Shown: positions 45,001 through 51,568 of the stretch, one piece after another
Layout of the letters: the number at the start of each line of letters is the position of its first letter
How positions within the stretch are numbered: position 1 is the first letter of the stretch
Source: Pseudomonadota bacterium
Lineage (GTDB): Bacteria; Myxococcota_A; UBA796; GCA-2862545
Direction: 5' to 3'
Assembly (NCBI GenBank): GCA_947505245.1
Contig: CANNIZ010000008.1
Location: 62,001-126,000 of the forward strand
Length of the DNA stretch: 64,000 bases
Notes under the pieces: model-generated
What the model was told of the DNA's origin: nothing
Seen by the model: the letters and a program-made list of their open reading frames with translations, nothing else
The model's database searches: none
Translations under genes and position numbers: made by a program

Positions 45001-45651
45001 ATGGACTCGAACGTCGCCGCGATCGCTGGGCGCGGGCCCTGGGGTGACGGCTTCGACTCGGAGACCCTCGACCTCAACGCCACGCAGGAGATCGTCTTTT
45101 TCCTCGGGATCTGGAACGTCCCCGTGGTGGCCTGGGGCGTCGGGAGCGGCGGCAATTTTGCCAACAGCATCGGAAATACCTACCCGGCCTCCGCGGTCCT
45201 CTCGTTCGCGGCGCCTGGCCGTCGGTTCACCGAGGAGTCCACGGACGCACCGACCGCGTGGTTCCTCGCCGAGCGGGACGCGTACTACCCGGCGGCGGAT
45301 GACGATGCGGACGCGTGGGCTGGGCTGATGGCGGCCCGGGGCATCGACGTCGAGGTGTACACCCATCCCACCACACCTCTGTACAATGAGCGGTTCACGC
45401 GCGTCGCCGGAATTGATTCGGCGACGTCCGCTCTCATCGCCGATGCGCTGAGAACGAACGCCGCCGTGGACGCTCAGGGCCGGTGGTTGGTGACCGGCGA
45501 GGATGCTGTGCGGGGCCTCGAGGCGCTCTCGCTCACTCCGGCACAGCGCGAGGGCGTCAGTGCCGAGGTGCGGATCATGGCTGCCGAGGGGGTCATGTAC
45601 GACGACTACGCTACGGCCGCGGTCGACTTCCTCAACAGCCAGTTCCCCTGA
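42043..45651 (+). CDS. Giant lipoprotein: Asp-rich repeats, beta-helix, InlB-like and alpha/beta-hydrolase-like domains
   Basis: The 1202-residue protein begins MIAHPLALLILACQLPDTG (lipobox LAC). A DTD/SDAD linker (~40-105) is encoded by a DNA minisatellite. Next come ~10 metal-binding-type repeats of form CDAIDxDCDGDLV (~110-500), then a beta-helix (ADLRVCAAGGGDYKDIQAAV to RSDIGMYGGPF). An InlB B-repeat-like segment follows (HTLTVVNGYGGGQYLAGERV). The C-terminal ~280 residues look like an alpha/beta hydrolase (GLVLFYHSSEGDNREI, VVAWGVGSGGNFANSIG); the nucleophile region is GVGSGGN, so the catalytic Ser seems retained. It is the third gene of the beta-helix operon. Confidence 0.78.
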   Translation: MIAHPLALLILACQLPDTGAVDDSHTDPVETGQIDTEPIDTDVVDTDTDVPVDTDTDGDADTDADTDSDADTDSDTDADTDSDADTDSDTDADTDSDADTDTGTDQDDDGSADAVDCAPLDSTIYPGASESCDAIDSDCDGDLVDLFANFDSDLQPDCIDPDDDNDGDPDATDCGDFDATIFTGAVESACDAIDSNCDGSKTDGDGSLDTDKDGTPDCTDVDDDGDGTVDAADCRPLDKTIHAGAVEVCDAIDSDCDGDLVDTFANVDGDLQPDCIDIDDDNDGTADAADCAPLDKAVHPGAAEVCDAVDQDCDGDLVEAYADTDADKTPDCTDPDDDGDGTVDATDCRPLDKTIHPGATEVCDAIDQDCDGNLVETFANFDSDLQPDCIDADDDNDGDPDVTDCNDADKTIFAGAVESACDLIDSDCDGDKNDGTGGLDTDADGTPNCRDTDDDNDGTVDTADCSPLDEAIHPGAVEVCDAIDQDCDGDLVETFANSDGDKLPNCVDPDGEPAIPVPRADLRVCAAGGGDYKDIQAAVNVAEAGWRIEVCPGTYGPVFVDWGQDLQITSTGGPAVTFIDGGPGPAVVVKDGVLSLSGFHVTGKALEDPWYPEGAAFSIHEGDLTVADCVVADTTGTFTVLFDENFLAMDSVVWEDNNTKFLWYLYEGDIADIFNNVVLGGTHESIVQTPDIDNIRMTNNLFQDVRIHSGLTAFEFVSNRKGGVQWIQNNLFDNIDDDNVWGGRLLKLDTVEFENNLVMGCNSMALLPMIGDYNLFWGNDADYASQVTGTGNRFVDPKIGTDHRPQVGSPIINAGDPAIFDQDGTRSDIGMYGGPFDVRRVPDGPDPIVEVITGTTRHTLTVVNGYGGGQYLAGERVHVWAKVNPQAQYVSGWTGPVQSDEWNTTLVMPDANVTVTASIVSAALPLVEQTYTLGGTARSVLTAIPASPRGLVLFYHSSEGDNREIYGNAASSVARQLYADGWGIVAMDSNVAAIAGRGPWGDGFDSETLDLNATQEIVFFLGIWNVPVVAWGVGSGGNFANSIGNTYPASAVLSFAAPGRRFTEESTDAPTAWFLAERDAYYPAADDDADAWAGLMAARGIDVEVYTHPTTPLYNERFTRVAGIDSATSALIADALRTNAAVDAQGRWLVTGEDAVRGLEALSLTPAQREGVSAEVRIMAAEGVMYDDYATAAVDFLNSQFP
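42232..42344 (+). repeat. 42-bp higher-order minisatellite inside the giant lipoprotein gene
   Basis: The unit is two copies of an 18-bp block beginning gcggacacggattccgac plus a 6-bp acggac. It is repeated at 42232, 42274 and (partly) 42316, all in frame, and encodes Asp/Thr/Ser-rich linker. Copy number could vary between strains by slippage. Confidence 0.85.
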
Positions 45652-45652
45652 A

Positions 45653-46972
45653 CTACAGCCAGGCCGCCGCGGCGAGGTCACGCGCGTACGACGGCCACCA
45701 GGCACCCGCGACCGGACCGCCGTTGCACGAGCCGTCGGACTCTCCCGGCGGCTTCACCCACAGGTAGGCGTCGAGGCCGTCTACGCCGGTGTTCGTCGTC
45801 GGGTTGGCGCCGATCGAAACACCTAAGGGATTGCACCATTCGTGGGTGGCCGTGGGCCCGGTGCCGTTGCGGTCCGTGTCGATGACGTAGTGGACATCTC
45901 CGATCCGCGACCGAATGTCTTCGGCGTAGGCGATGCTGTTCGGGGTCGATTCGGTGTGGGACACGTTCAGCGAGAACCCTGCTGCGTTGTGCACGCCCGC
46001 CGCGACGAGTCGGTCTGCGATGTCACTCGCGGCGAGCCAGTCCGAGTCGCCGGCATCGATGTATACGTAGGCGCCGGCTGCCGTGAGCGTGTCGACCGCT
46101 TCGGCGAGCATCTGGTACCGCTCGGTGGTCTGCGCCGCCGTGAGGCACTCGGTGAGCGGGAGCGCGTCGGGCTCGAGAATGACGATCGCCGGCCGGCCGC
46201 GGAGGCCGCTCGCAAAGTCGTCGATGAACGCGGTGTACGCGTCTTTGTTCGCGACGCCGCCGGCCGACCAGTTTCCGCAGTCGCGGTTCGGGATGTTGTA
46301 CACGACGAGCGTGCGCAGCTTGCCGCCGCCGGCGGTGACTGCGTCATCGACGGTTCCAGTTACGTCGCTGAACCAGTCGCCAATCCAGAACGCGATGGGC
46401 TGGGCCGCCATGCGATCCATGAGCGCTGCGCCCTGCGGGTCGCTCTGCCGCCACAATCCCGCCTGACGCGACGCATTCGAGTCCGGATCCGTGTACAGCG
46501 AGAAGCTCGACAAGTCCCCTGCGGGCGCCTGATCGACGGGCGGGACGACGTCGACGGGCGGGACGACCTCGACGGGCGGGACGACGTCGACGGGCGGGAC
46601 GACCTCGACGGGCGGGACCACGTCGGCGGGCGGGTCGACAATGCCGGTATCTGCAGGCGGCGTGGCCGTGTCTTCGGTGGCCGTGTCTTCGGTCGCCGTA
46701 TCGACGGGATCGACCGGCACGTCCGTTTCAGTCTGGGCATCGGTGTCGGCCGGAGGCGTGGTGTCGACGTCGTCTGCGTTGCCGTGGCCCCAGACGCGTC
46801 CCTGGAAAATGTCGGCTGTGCCTTTCACCCGGTTCCAATGCCCGTGCCGGCGCGCTGTCGACTCTTCCTGCGAGGACGTGGCCCCCGCGCTGTCCGTCGC
46901 ACATCCCGTGATCAGGGGTGCGAGCAAGAGGGCGAACATGACGACGCGTGACGGCGACTGACGACCATTCAT
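45653..46972 (-). CDS. GH6 cellulase lipoprotein
   Basis: The 439-residue protein starts at ATG 46972 behind GGAG (MNGRQSPSRVVMFALLLAPL, lipobox ITGC, Cys24). A disordered Thr/Asp and VVPPVE/D-repeat linker reaches residue ~150. The GH6 catalytic domain has PIAFWIGDW, VVYNIPNRDCGNWSAGG, the general acid/base-type Asp in VILEPDALP, and the late YLWVKPPGESDG with the Asp of the family signature. GH6 enzymes cut beta-1,4-glucan with inversion. Being surface-anchored next to a BcsA-like synthase, it probably trims the cell's own polymer or attacks external cellulose. Confidence 0.92.
   Translation of the reverse strand: MNGRQSPSRVVMFALLLAPLITGCATDSAGATSSQEESTARRHGHWNRVKGTADIFQGRVWGHGNADDVDTTPPADTDAQTETDVPVDPVDTATEDTATEDTATPPADTGIVDPPADVVPPVEVVPPVDVVPPVEVVPPVDVVPPVDQAPAGDLSSFSLYTDPDSNASRQAGLWRQSDPQGAALMDRMAAQPIAFWIGDWFSDVTGTVDDAVTAGGGKLRTLVVYNIPNRDCGNWSAGGVANKDAYTAFIDDFASGLRGRPAIVILEPDALPLTECLTAAQTTERYQMLAEAVDTLTAAGAYVYIDAGDSDWLAASDIADRLVAAGVHNAAGFSLNVSHTESTPNSIAYAEDIRSRIGDVHYVIDTDRNGTGPTATHEWCNPLGVSIGANPTTNTGVDGLDAYLWVKPPGESDGSCNGGPVAGAWWPSYARDLAAAAWL
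46532..46639 (-). repeat. Six 18-bp repeats encoding VVPPV(D/E) linker of the GH6 protein
   Basis: Six tandem 18-bp units based on tcgacgggcgggacgac lie in frame in the GH6 gene and encode a Pro/Val linker between lipid anchor and catalytic domain. The units differ by one or two bases. Confidence 0.85.
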
Positions 46973-47105
46973 CGGTACTCCAATTCACGTGTGAGCCGAA
47001 GCCAACACGCGGGCGCAGGTGCACTCAACTGACGAAATCGCCGGTGAGCGCGTTGGTGTTGAGGCCCGGAGCGCAATCGCGCCGCAAGGACCTTCAACGC
47101 TTACA

Positions 47106-47134
47106 ACATTACACGCGGCCGCCGCACGTGTAAA
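47106..47134 (-). promoter_or_regulatory. Possible sigma-70-type promoter for the GH6 gene overlapping an inverted repeat
   Basis: On the minus strand TTTACA (-35, one mismatch), a 17-bp spacer and TAATGT (-10-like) lie ~130 bp before the GH6 start. TTACACG/CGTGTAA arms (47109-47133) overlap it and could be an operator; a third TGTGTAA is at 47151. The downstream leader contains self-complementary stretches. Confidence 0.35.
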
Positions 47135-47206
47135 CCCTTAAGGCCAAAATTGTGTAAGACGAGGCGATGGAGGGTCGCTATCGCCCGACATTCGACGTAT
47201 TTTCGT

Positions 47207-48430
47207 TCACGCCGACGCGATTAACAGGTCCCAGGCGGCGTCGACGATGGTCGGATCGGCGTGCGTCGTAAGCTCGTGAGCCCGCGCGATCACGCGGGGG
47301 TCTCGCGTCCCGCAGAGGAATCGCAGCGCCTCGACCGTGCGCGAACGATCGGCCGGGGCGCTCGCCCACCACGGCTTCGGAACGATGACCTCGAGCCAGG
47401 GTTCGACCTCCAGCGGGTTGTCGGGTCGCAAGGCCAGGGCCCGGGCTGGGCCGCAGGTCGGCACGGCCGCGTCGTGTACGGGTCCGAAGTCCTCGAGGAA
47501 TGTGAGGTCGGGCCATCGATCGCGTCCCGACTCCATCGTCGCTTGCCGCGCTTCGTCCAGCGCGCAGATGTGGGCTGCGGCGTAGGGGCGAAGGTCCACG
47601 TCCGGAGGCGTGATCGCCTCGAGCTGGACGATCACCTCGCGAGCCGTCGGCCGAGCCGTCGGGTCGAAGGCGCACATCTGCTCGATAAGCTTGCGCAAGG
47701 GCCCGATGTCGATGGTCCCCGGCGGAGCCAGAGACTTGAGCTGGAGCTGCAGCTCGGCGTCGTGGTTGATCCAATCCTTCGCCCGCGGCATCAACCGCGC
47801 GGTGAGCATCTCGAACAGCGTCACCCCGAGCGCGTACACGTCGAGCGCCGGCGTGTCGGCGGCGCCAAGGAGCCGCTCGGGCGCCATGTAGCTTCGGGTG
47901 CCGATCACGGGGCCGCCCGGCTCGCTTAGCCCCCGGATTGCGATGCCAAAGTCGACGACCTTGACCTCTCCGCAGACCGAGACGATAAGATTCGCAGGTT
48001 TGATGTCGCGGTGGACGATGCCCATCGGCTCGCCGTCCGGCCCCGAGGTGGCCTGCGCCGCCAGGAGGGCCAGCGCGCATTTTCGCACGATCTCGAGTGC
48101 GATCGTCACCGGTAGCCCGCACCCGAGGGCCTCGAGCTGTTCGCTGACCGACGCGCCGCGCACGTACTCCATGACGACGACAGGCCTTCCATCCTTCTCC
48201 AGGAGACGGTGCACGCTCACGACGTTCGGGTGCCGAAGCCATGCGAGCATGTGCGCCTCTTCGCGAAGGCCGGCGTACATCCATCGGTTGGATGCTCCGA
48301 AACGCCGCAGCACCTTCAGCGCGACGGGCTCGGAGCTGGCGTCGGCCCGGTCCCGCGCGAGCGCCACCACGGCGCACCCTCCTGTACCTAGGACGCCAAG
48401 GATCTCGAATCGAGCCACGTGATCTCGCAA
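47207..48430 (-). CDS. Ser/Thr protein kinase (PknB-like, soluble)
   Basis: From TTG 48430 (behind GGGAGG; GTG 48499 is an alternative) the protein is 407 residues. Kinase motifs: a Gly-loop LGTGGCAVVALARDR, ALKVLRRF (Lys), catalytic loop IVHRDIKPANLIV, VVDFGIAI (DFG), GTRSYMAPERLLG (APE) and DVYALGVTLFEML. About 130 residues of unknown C-terminal sequence follow, with no TM segment or PASTA repeats. It is divergent from the GAF-SpoIIE phosphatase gene, making an opposed kinase/phosphatase pair. Confidence 0.9.
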   Translation of the reverse strand: MRDHVARFEILGVLGTGGCAVVALARDRADASSEPVALKVLRRFGASNRWMYAGLREEAHMLAWLRHPNVVSVHRLLEKDGRPVVVMEYVRGASVSEQLEALGCGLPVTIALEIVRKCALALLAAQATSGPDGEPMGIVHRDIKPANLIVSVCGEVKVVDFGIAIRGLSEPGGPVIGTRSYMAPERLLGAADTPALDVYALGVTLFEMLTARLMPRAKDWINHDAELQLQLKSLAPPGTIDIGPLRKLIEQMCAFDPTARPTAREVIVQLEAITPPDVDLRPYAAAHICALDEARQATMESGRDRWPDLTFLEDFGPVHDAAVPTCGPARALALRPDNPLEVEPWLEVIVPKPWWASAPADRSRTVEALRFLCGTRDPRVIARAHELTTHADPTIVDAAWDLLIASA

Positions 48431-48463
48431 ATGCGGCCTCCCGAAAATCACGATCGCCGAATA

Positions 48464-48479
48464 TGCACGAAATGTGCCG
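48464..48479 (-). promoter_or_regulatory. Sigma-54-like promoter for the Ser/Thr kinase gene
   Basis: CGGCACATTTCGTGCA on the minus strand keeps GGCAC and a GTGCA -12 element at the right spacing (two mismatches). The predicted start is ~48452, before the RBS at 48435-48440 and TTG 48430. Confidence 0.4.
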
Positions 48480-48496
48480 ACAATACGTTCGGCACA
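48473..48496. promoter_or_regulatory. Inverted repeat TGTGCCGA-N8-TCGGCACA between divergent kinase and phosphatase genes
   Basis: Two perfect 8-bp arms, separated by 8 bp, sit exactly between the two divergent sigma-54-like promoters and overlap their GGCAC elements. It could be a shared regulator site, or simply the mirror image created by two promoters facing away from each other. Confidence 0.5.
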
Positions 48497-48505
48497 CACA
48501 TTGCA
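48490..48505 (+). promoter_or_regulatory. Sigma-54 promoter for the GAF-SpoIIE phosphatase gene
   Basis: CGGCACACACATTGCA matches TGGCAC-N5-TTGCW at all but the first base. The predicted start is ~48516; ATG is at 48559. Confidence 0.6.
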
Positions 48506-48558
48506 CCGGCAATGACTGGTGATTGGGAGTTTCCCTCGGTCGGAGCGCCTCGAATCCC

Positions 48559-49848
48559 ATGACCACGATGCTCACATCGTTGAACAGCGCCACACCGGTG
48601 GGTATCCCACCGACCGCTGCGATCTCGCGAATCCTGGACATCGCGCGGGAGCTCGCCGTAACAATTGAGCTCGACGACATTCTGCGGCACGTCGTCGATG
48701 CAGGGCGCGCTGTCCTCTGCGCAGAGCACGGGGCGATCCTACTTTATGCGGCGGACACGGACGAATTCGAGGCTCGCGTCGCCTCCACGGGCACGGGCTC
48801 CCGGTTTCCACGTGGCCTCGGTGCCGCCGCCGCCTGTGCCCGGCGCCGCGGGCCCGTGAACCTCGCCGACGCCCGAGCCGTTTTGCGTCTCGACTCCGAG
48901 GTCGATTGGGCGGAGGACTCGTCCATCCGATGCCTGCTCGCTGTACCGATGATCGGGCTGGGCGACGAGTTCGTGGGGGTGCTCGAGGCGCTCAACAAGG
49001 TCGGTGGTTCGTTCGACAGGAACGACGAGTCCGTGCTCGAGGTGCTCGCGGCGCAGGCTGCGGTGGCCGTCCAGCGTGCCCGCCTGCTCGCCGAGCGCGA
49101 GCGCGCCCAGTCGATGGAGCGCGATGCCCAACTGGCCGCCGATTTCAGTCGCGCCTTGCTCCCGACCGTCCTGCCGACGGTCGCCGGCTATGACCTCGCG
49201 GGCTGGAGCCGGCCTGCGGCAGAGACCAGCGGCGATATCTACGACGCGATCGCTCGCTCGGACGGATCGGTCGTGCTCATGCTCGCCGACGCGGTGGGGC
49301 ATGGAGTCGGGCCCGCGCTCTCGGTCACCGAGCTGCGCGCGATGATTCGCATGGGACTTCGGCTCGGTGTCTCGCTCGATACGCTGGTGGTTGAGGCCGA
49401 TCGCCAGCTCTGCACCGACCTGAAGGAAAGTGGCAGGTTCGTCACCGGTTTCGTCGGCCGGCTCGATCCGTCCGGCCACCTGCTCACGTACCATGCGGCC
49501 GGCCAGGGACCGTTGCTGCACAGGCACGCGGGGAGTGGAGTTTTCGAGTGTCGAGGCGCCTCGGCGTTGCCGTTCGGCGTGCAGGAGCAGGTCTTCGAGC
49601 CGCCGTCGCCGATGGTCATCGAGCCCGGCGACATCGTCCTGCTCGCCACGGATGGCCTCTACGAGTGTGCGAATCGCGACGGCGTGTTGTTCGGCACGGA
49701 ACGCGCCATCGCCGCGGTGGCCGAGGTGGCCGATCGGCCGGCGACCGAGATCGCGGCCCACCTGCTCGCCCGTTTGGACGCGTTCGCGGCTGGGTTTCCG
49801 ATCGGCGACGACGTCACGCTCCTCGTGGTGGTGCGGAAGCCCGCGTAG
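48559..49848 (+). CDS. GAF-domain SpoIIE/RsbU-type PP2C phosphatase
   Basis: The 429-residue protein (ATG 48559) has a GAF domain at ~20-180 (ARELAVTIELDDILRHVVDA, CAEHGAILLYAADTDEF, CLLAVPMIGLGDEFVGVLEA) and a SpoIIE phosphatase domain at ~215-425. The metal-binding Asp motifs are SGDIYDAIARSDGSV, LADAVGHGVGP, LLATDGLYEC and IGDDVTLLVV. Such proteins dephosphorylate STAS partners; the STAS protein at 28043 is the likely client. The GAF domain would sense a small ligand or signal. Confidence 0.9.
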   Translation: MTTMLTSLNSATPVGIPPTAAISRILDIARELAVTIELDDILRHVVDAGRAVLCAEHGAILLYAADTDEFEARVASTGTGSRFPRGLGAAAACARRRGPVNLADARAVLRLDSEVDWAEDSSIRCLLAVPMIGLGDEFVGVLEALNKVGGSFDRNDESVLEVLAAQAAVAVQRARLLAERERAQSMERDAQLAADFSRALLPTVLPTVAGYDLAGWSRPAAETSGDIYDAIARSDGSVVLMLADAVGHGVGPALSVTELRAMIRMGLRLGVSLDTLVVEADRQLCTDLKESGRFVTGFVGRLDPSGHLLTYHAAGQGPLLHRHAGSGVFECRGASALPFGVQEQVFEPPSPMVIEPGDIVLLATDGLYECANRDGVLFGTERAIAAVAEVADRPATEIAAHLLARLDAFAAGFPIGDDVTLLVVVRKPA

Positions 49849-49917
49849 GCCGCGCGCGGCTCGTGACGAGGTTCATCGCTACACTCCACCCTGCGGTAGT
49901 CTTCCGAGGGAGGTCCT

Positions 49918-50445
49918 GTGGTTCTGCTCAGCCTGCTCGTCGCGTGCTCCACTCCGCCGAAGCACCCGGACCCGTTCTTCGGGGGCGGCCGCTGCGGAGA
50001 CGTCGCGTACTACTACGCCTCCGAGGACGTCCTCGTCGACGACAGCACCGAATACTGCGGCGGCGTCATGGGCACCTTCTACACCGACTATGCCGACAAC
50101 AGCGCCATCGGTGACAGCCTGTTCTTCGACGCGTGGAACCGCGACAACGACGTGTACTTCACGTCGCCGATCCTCACCTTCGTCGTCGATGTGTCCGACC
50201 TGGTCGACGGCAACGAGGTGGACGGGCTCGGCGGGGGCGCGTTCTGGCTCGACGAGAACGCTGACGTTCGCGACCCCGCCGGGGTGACGAGCGGCCACGT
50301 GCGCGTGGAGCGCTCCGAGGTGGACGGCATGTTCGATGACACCTACTGGCTGCTCGAGTGGGACGTCACGTGGGGCGATCCCGACGGCGCTGGCCCCTGG
50401 TACACGGCTACCGGACACGACTGGGTGTGGTTCACGACCGGGTGA
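49918..50445 (+). CDS. Small lipoprotein, unknown
   Basis: The 175-residue protein starts at GTG 49918 behind GGGAGG: MVLLSLLVACST, lipobox LVAC (Cys10). The mature part is acidic and aromatic (VAYYYASEDVLVDDSTEYCG, YWLLEWDVTWGDPDG) with two further Cys that could pair. It is a small beta-sandwich-like secreted domain; no family recognised. Confidence 0.6.
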   Translation: MVLLSLLVACSTPPKHPDPFFGGGRCGDVAYYYASEDVLVDDSTEYCGGVMGTFYTDYADNSAIGDSLFFDAWNRDNDVYFTSPILTFVVDVSDLVDGNEVDGLGGGAFWLDENADVRDPAGVTSGHVRVERSEVDGMFDDTYWLLEWDVTWGDPDGAGPWYTATGHDWVWFTTG

Positions 50446-50585
50446 CGATCACGGCGGTTCACACGGGACCTCGAGGCCGCGGCCGGCGTGCGTGCCCGCG
50501 ATCGGCGCGCTGGCGGCGGGATTCGCGACGACTCCCCCCGTGGATTTCACTTCCGCGGCGGGAGGGCGCCGTATAGCCGGGTGGA

Positions 50586-51479
50586 ATGCAACCGTGGCAC
50601 CTGGTGATCGCGAGTCGAGGCCGAGCGACGTTGTTCCCGCGGGGGACGCTGTCGGCGGCGAGGGTCGTCGCGCGCGTCGGTGGCGACCGGCTGCTGCTGT
50701 TCTCGATCGTGGACGATCACGCGCACTTCGTGGTGTGTGGCACGCGACAGGAGGCCGGGCTCGCGGCGAGCGCGCTATCGCGGGCGCTGGGAGCGGCAGG
50801 CGCTCCGGCGCGGCAGGCGGCGTTCGTCGGCGAGGTGGAGGGCCGCTCGCACCTCGAGTCGCTGGTCCGGTATACCTCCCGGCAGGTCGCGAAACACGGG
50901 CTCGGCGCCTCGCCGGCGACGTGGCCTGGCTCGTCGGCGCCGGACCTGTTGGGGGTTCGTCGGCTCGCGGGGTTCGATCCGGGCCGGATCGCGGCGGCGC
51001 TGCCGCGGTTGGACGTGCGCGGGGCAGTGGCGTCGGCGTGTGGAGTGCGCGTTCCCGCCCCGGCTTCGGCGGTGGGACTGTCGGAAGACGACCTGTACGC
51101 GGCGGCGCTCGCGGCGGGTGGCGTGACCGCCGAGGACCGCGACTTGCACGCGGTTGCCGTGCGGGTGGCGTGGGCGTCGTTTGGGATGCCCGTGGACAGC
51201 GTGCCAGCGCGCACGTGGCGCGGGCTGCGCGCGCGGGAGGCGGATCCCCGGCTGGTGGACGCGATCCAGCGGCGGATCGGCCTGCTGCGGCTGACGTCGG
51301 GGGCTTCTGCTGAGAACGGGCCGAGTTCAGCCGCCGGAGGTGCTGAAAGCGGCGAAAGTCGGGGGCTTCACCCGAGAAGCAGCGGAGTCTGGCCGCCGGA
51401 GGGGCCGGAAGCGGCGGAAGTCGGGGGCTTCTCGACCGAAGGCAGCGAGTTCAGCCGCTGGGGTGGCCGTCACCGGTGA
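50586..51479 (+). CDS. REP-associated tyrosine transposase-like (Y1/HUH) protein
   Basis: The 297-residue protein (MQPWHLVIASRGRATLF) has the IS200/RAYT pattern: a first strand HLVIASRGRATLFP, the HUH-type metal motif VDDHAHFVVCG (HAH), and a helix with a candidate catalytic Tyr in LVRYTSRQVAKHGLG (cf. YIxxNPVRAGL). The middle to C-terminal part is helical. The last ~55 codons read through 62-bp DNA repeats in changing frames (Ser/Gly/Glu-rich), so the functional end may be near residue 240. RAYTs are single-copy enzymes that move or maintain REP palindromes, and the neighbouring repeats fit. It is divergent from typical Y1 proteins. Confidence 0.68.
   Translation: MQPWHLVIASRGRATLFPRGTLSAARVVARVGGDRLLLFSIVDDHAHFVVCGTRQEAGLAASALSRALGAAGAPARQAAFVGEVEGRSHLESLVRYTSRQVAKHGLGASPATWPGSSAPDLLGVRRLAGFDPGRIAAALPRLDVRGAVASACGVRVPAPASAVGLSEDDLYAAALAAGGVTAEDRDLHAVAVRVAWASFGMPVDSVPARTWRGLRAREADPRLVDAIQRRIGLLRLTSGASAENGPSSAAGGAESGESRGLHPRSSGVWPPEGPEAAEVGGFSTEGSEFSRWGGRHR
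51296..51467 (+). repeat. 62-bp tandem repeats with conserved hairpins (REP-like)
   Basis: Units start GTCGGGGGCTTC at 51296, 51358 and 51420 (the last partial). In unit 1 TTCAGC pairs with GCTGAA around CGCCGGAGGT. In unit 2 the same places read TCTGGC and GCCGGA, so base pairs changed together. The 62-bp period is not a multiple of three, which argues that the DNA or RNA shape, not the protein, is conserved. Confidence 0.7.
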
Positions 51480-51483
51480 CCGA

Positions 51484-51500
51484 CCCCGCCGCAGGCGGGG
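51484..51500 (+). terminator. GC-rich hairpin after the transposase-like gene
   Basis: CCCCGCC-gca-GGCGGGG forms a perfect 7-bp stem with a 3-base loop, right after a perfect palindrome GTCACCGGTGAC (51469-51480) that contains the stop codon. No T-run follows. It may act as a terminator or as another REP-like palindrome. Confidence 0.4.
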
Positions 51501-51568
51501 GCACCCCCACAGGCCGCTGCACCCCGCGCAAAGCGATCTCGGGTAGTCTCGGCCGCCTGGGAGGTTCC

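Noticed and set aside
50586-51500. Complete IS200/IS605 insertion sequence
   Set aside because: No TnpB gene and no clear ends; the repeats are internal to the 3' part of the gene, which fits a domesticated RAYT better.
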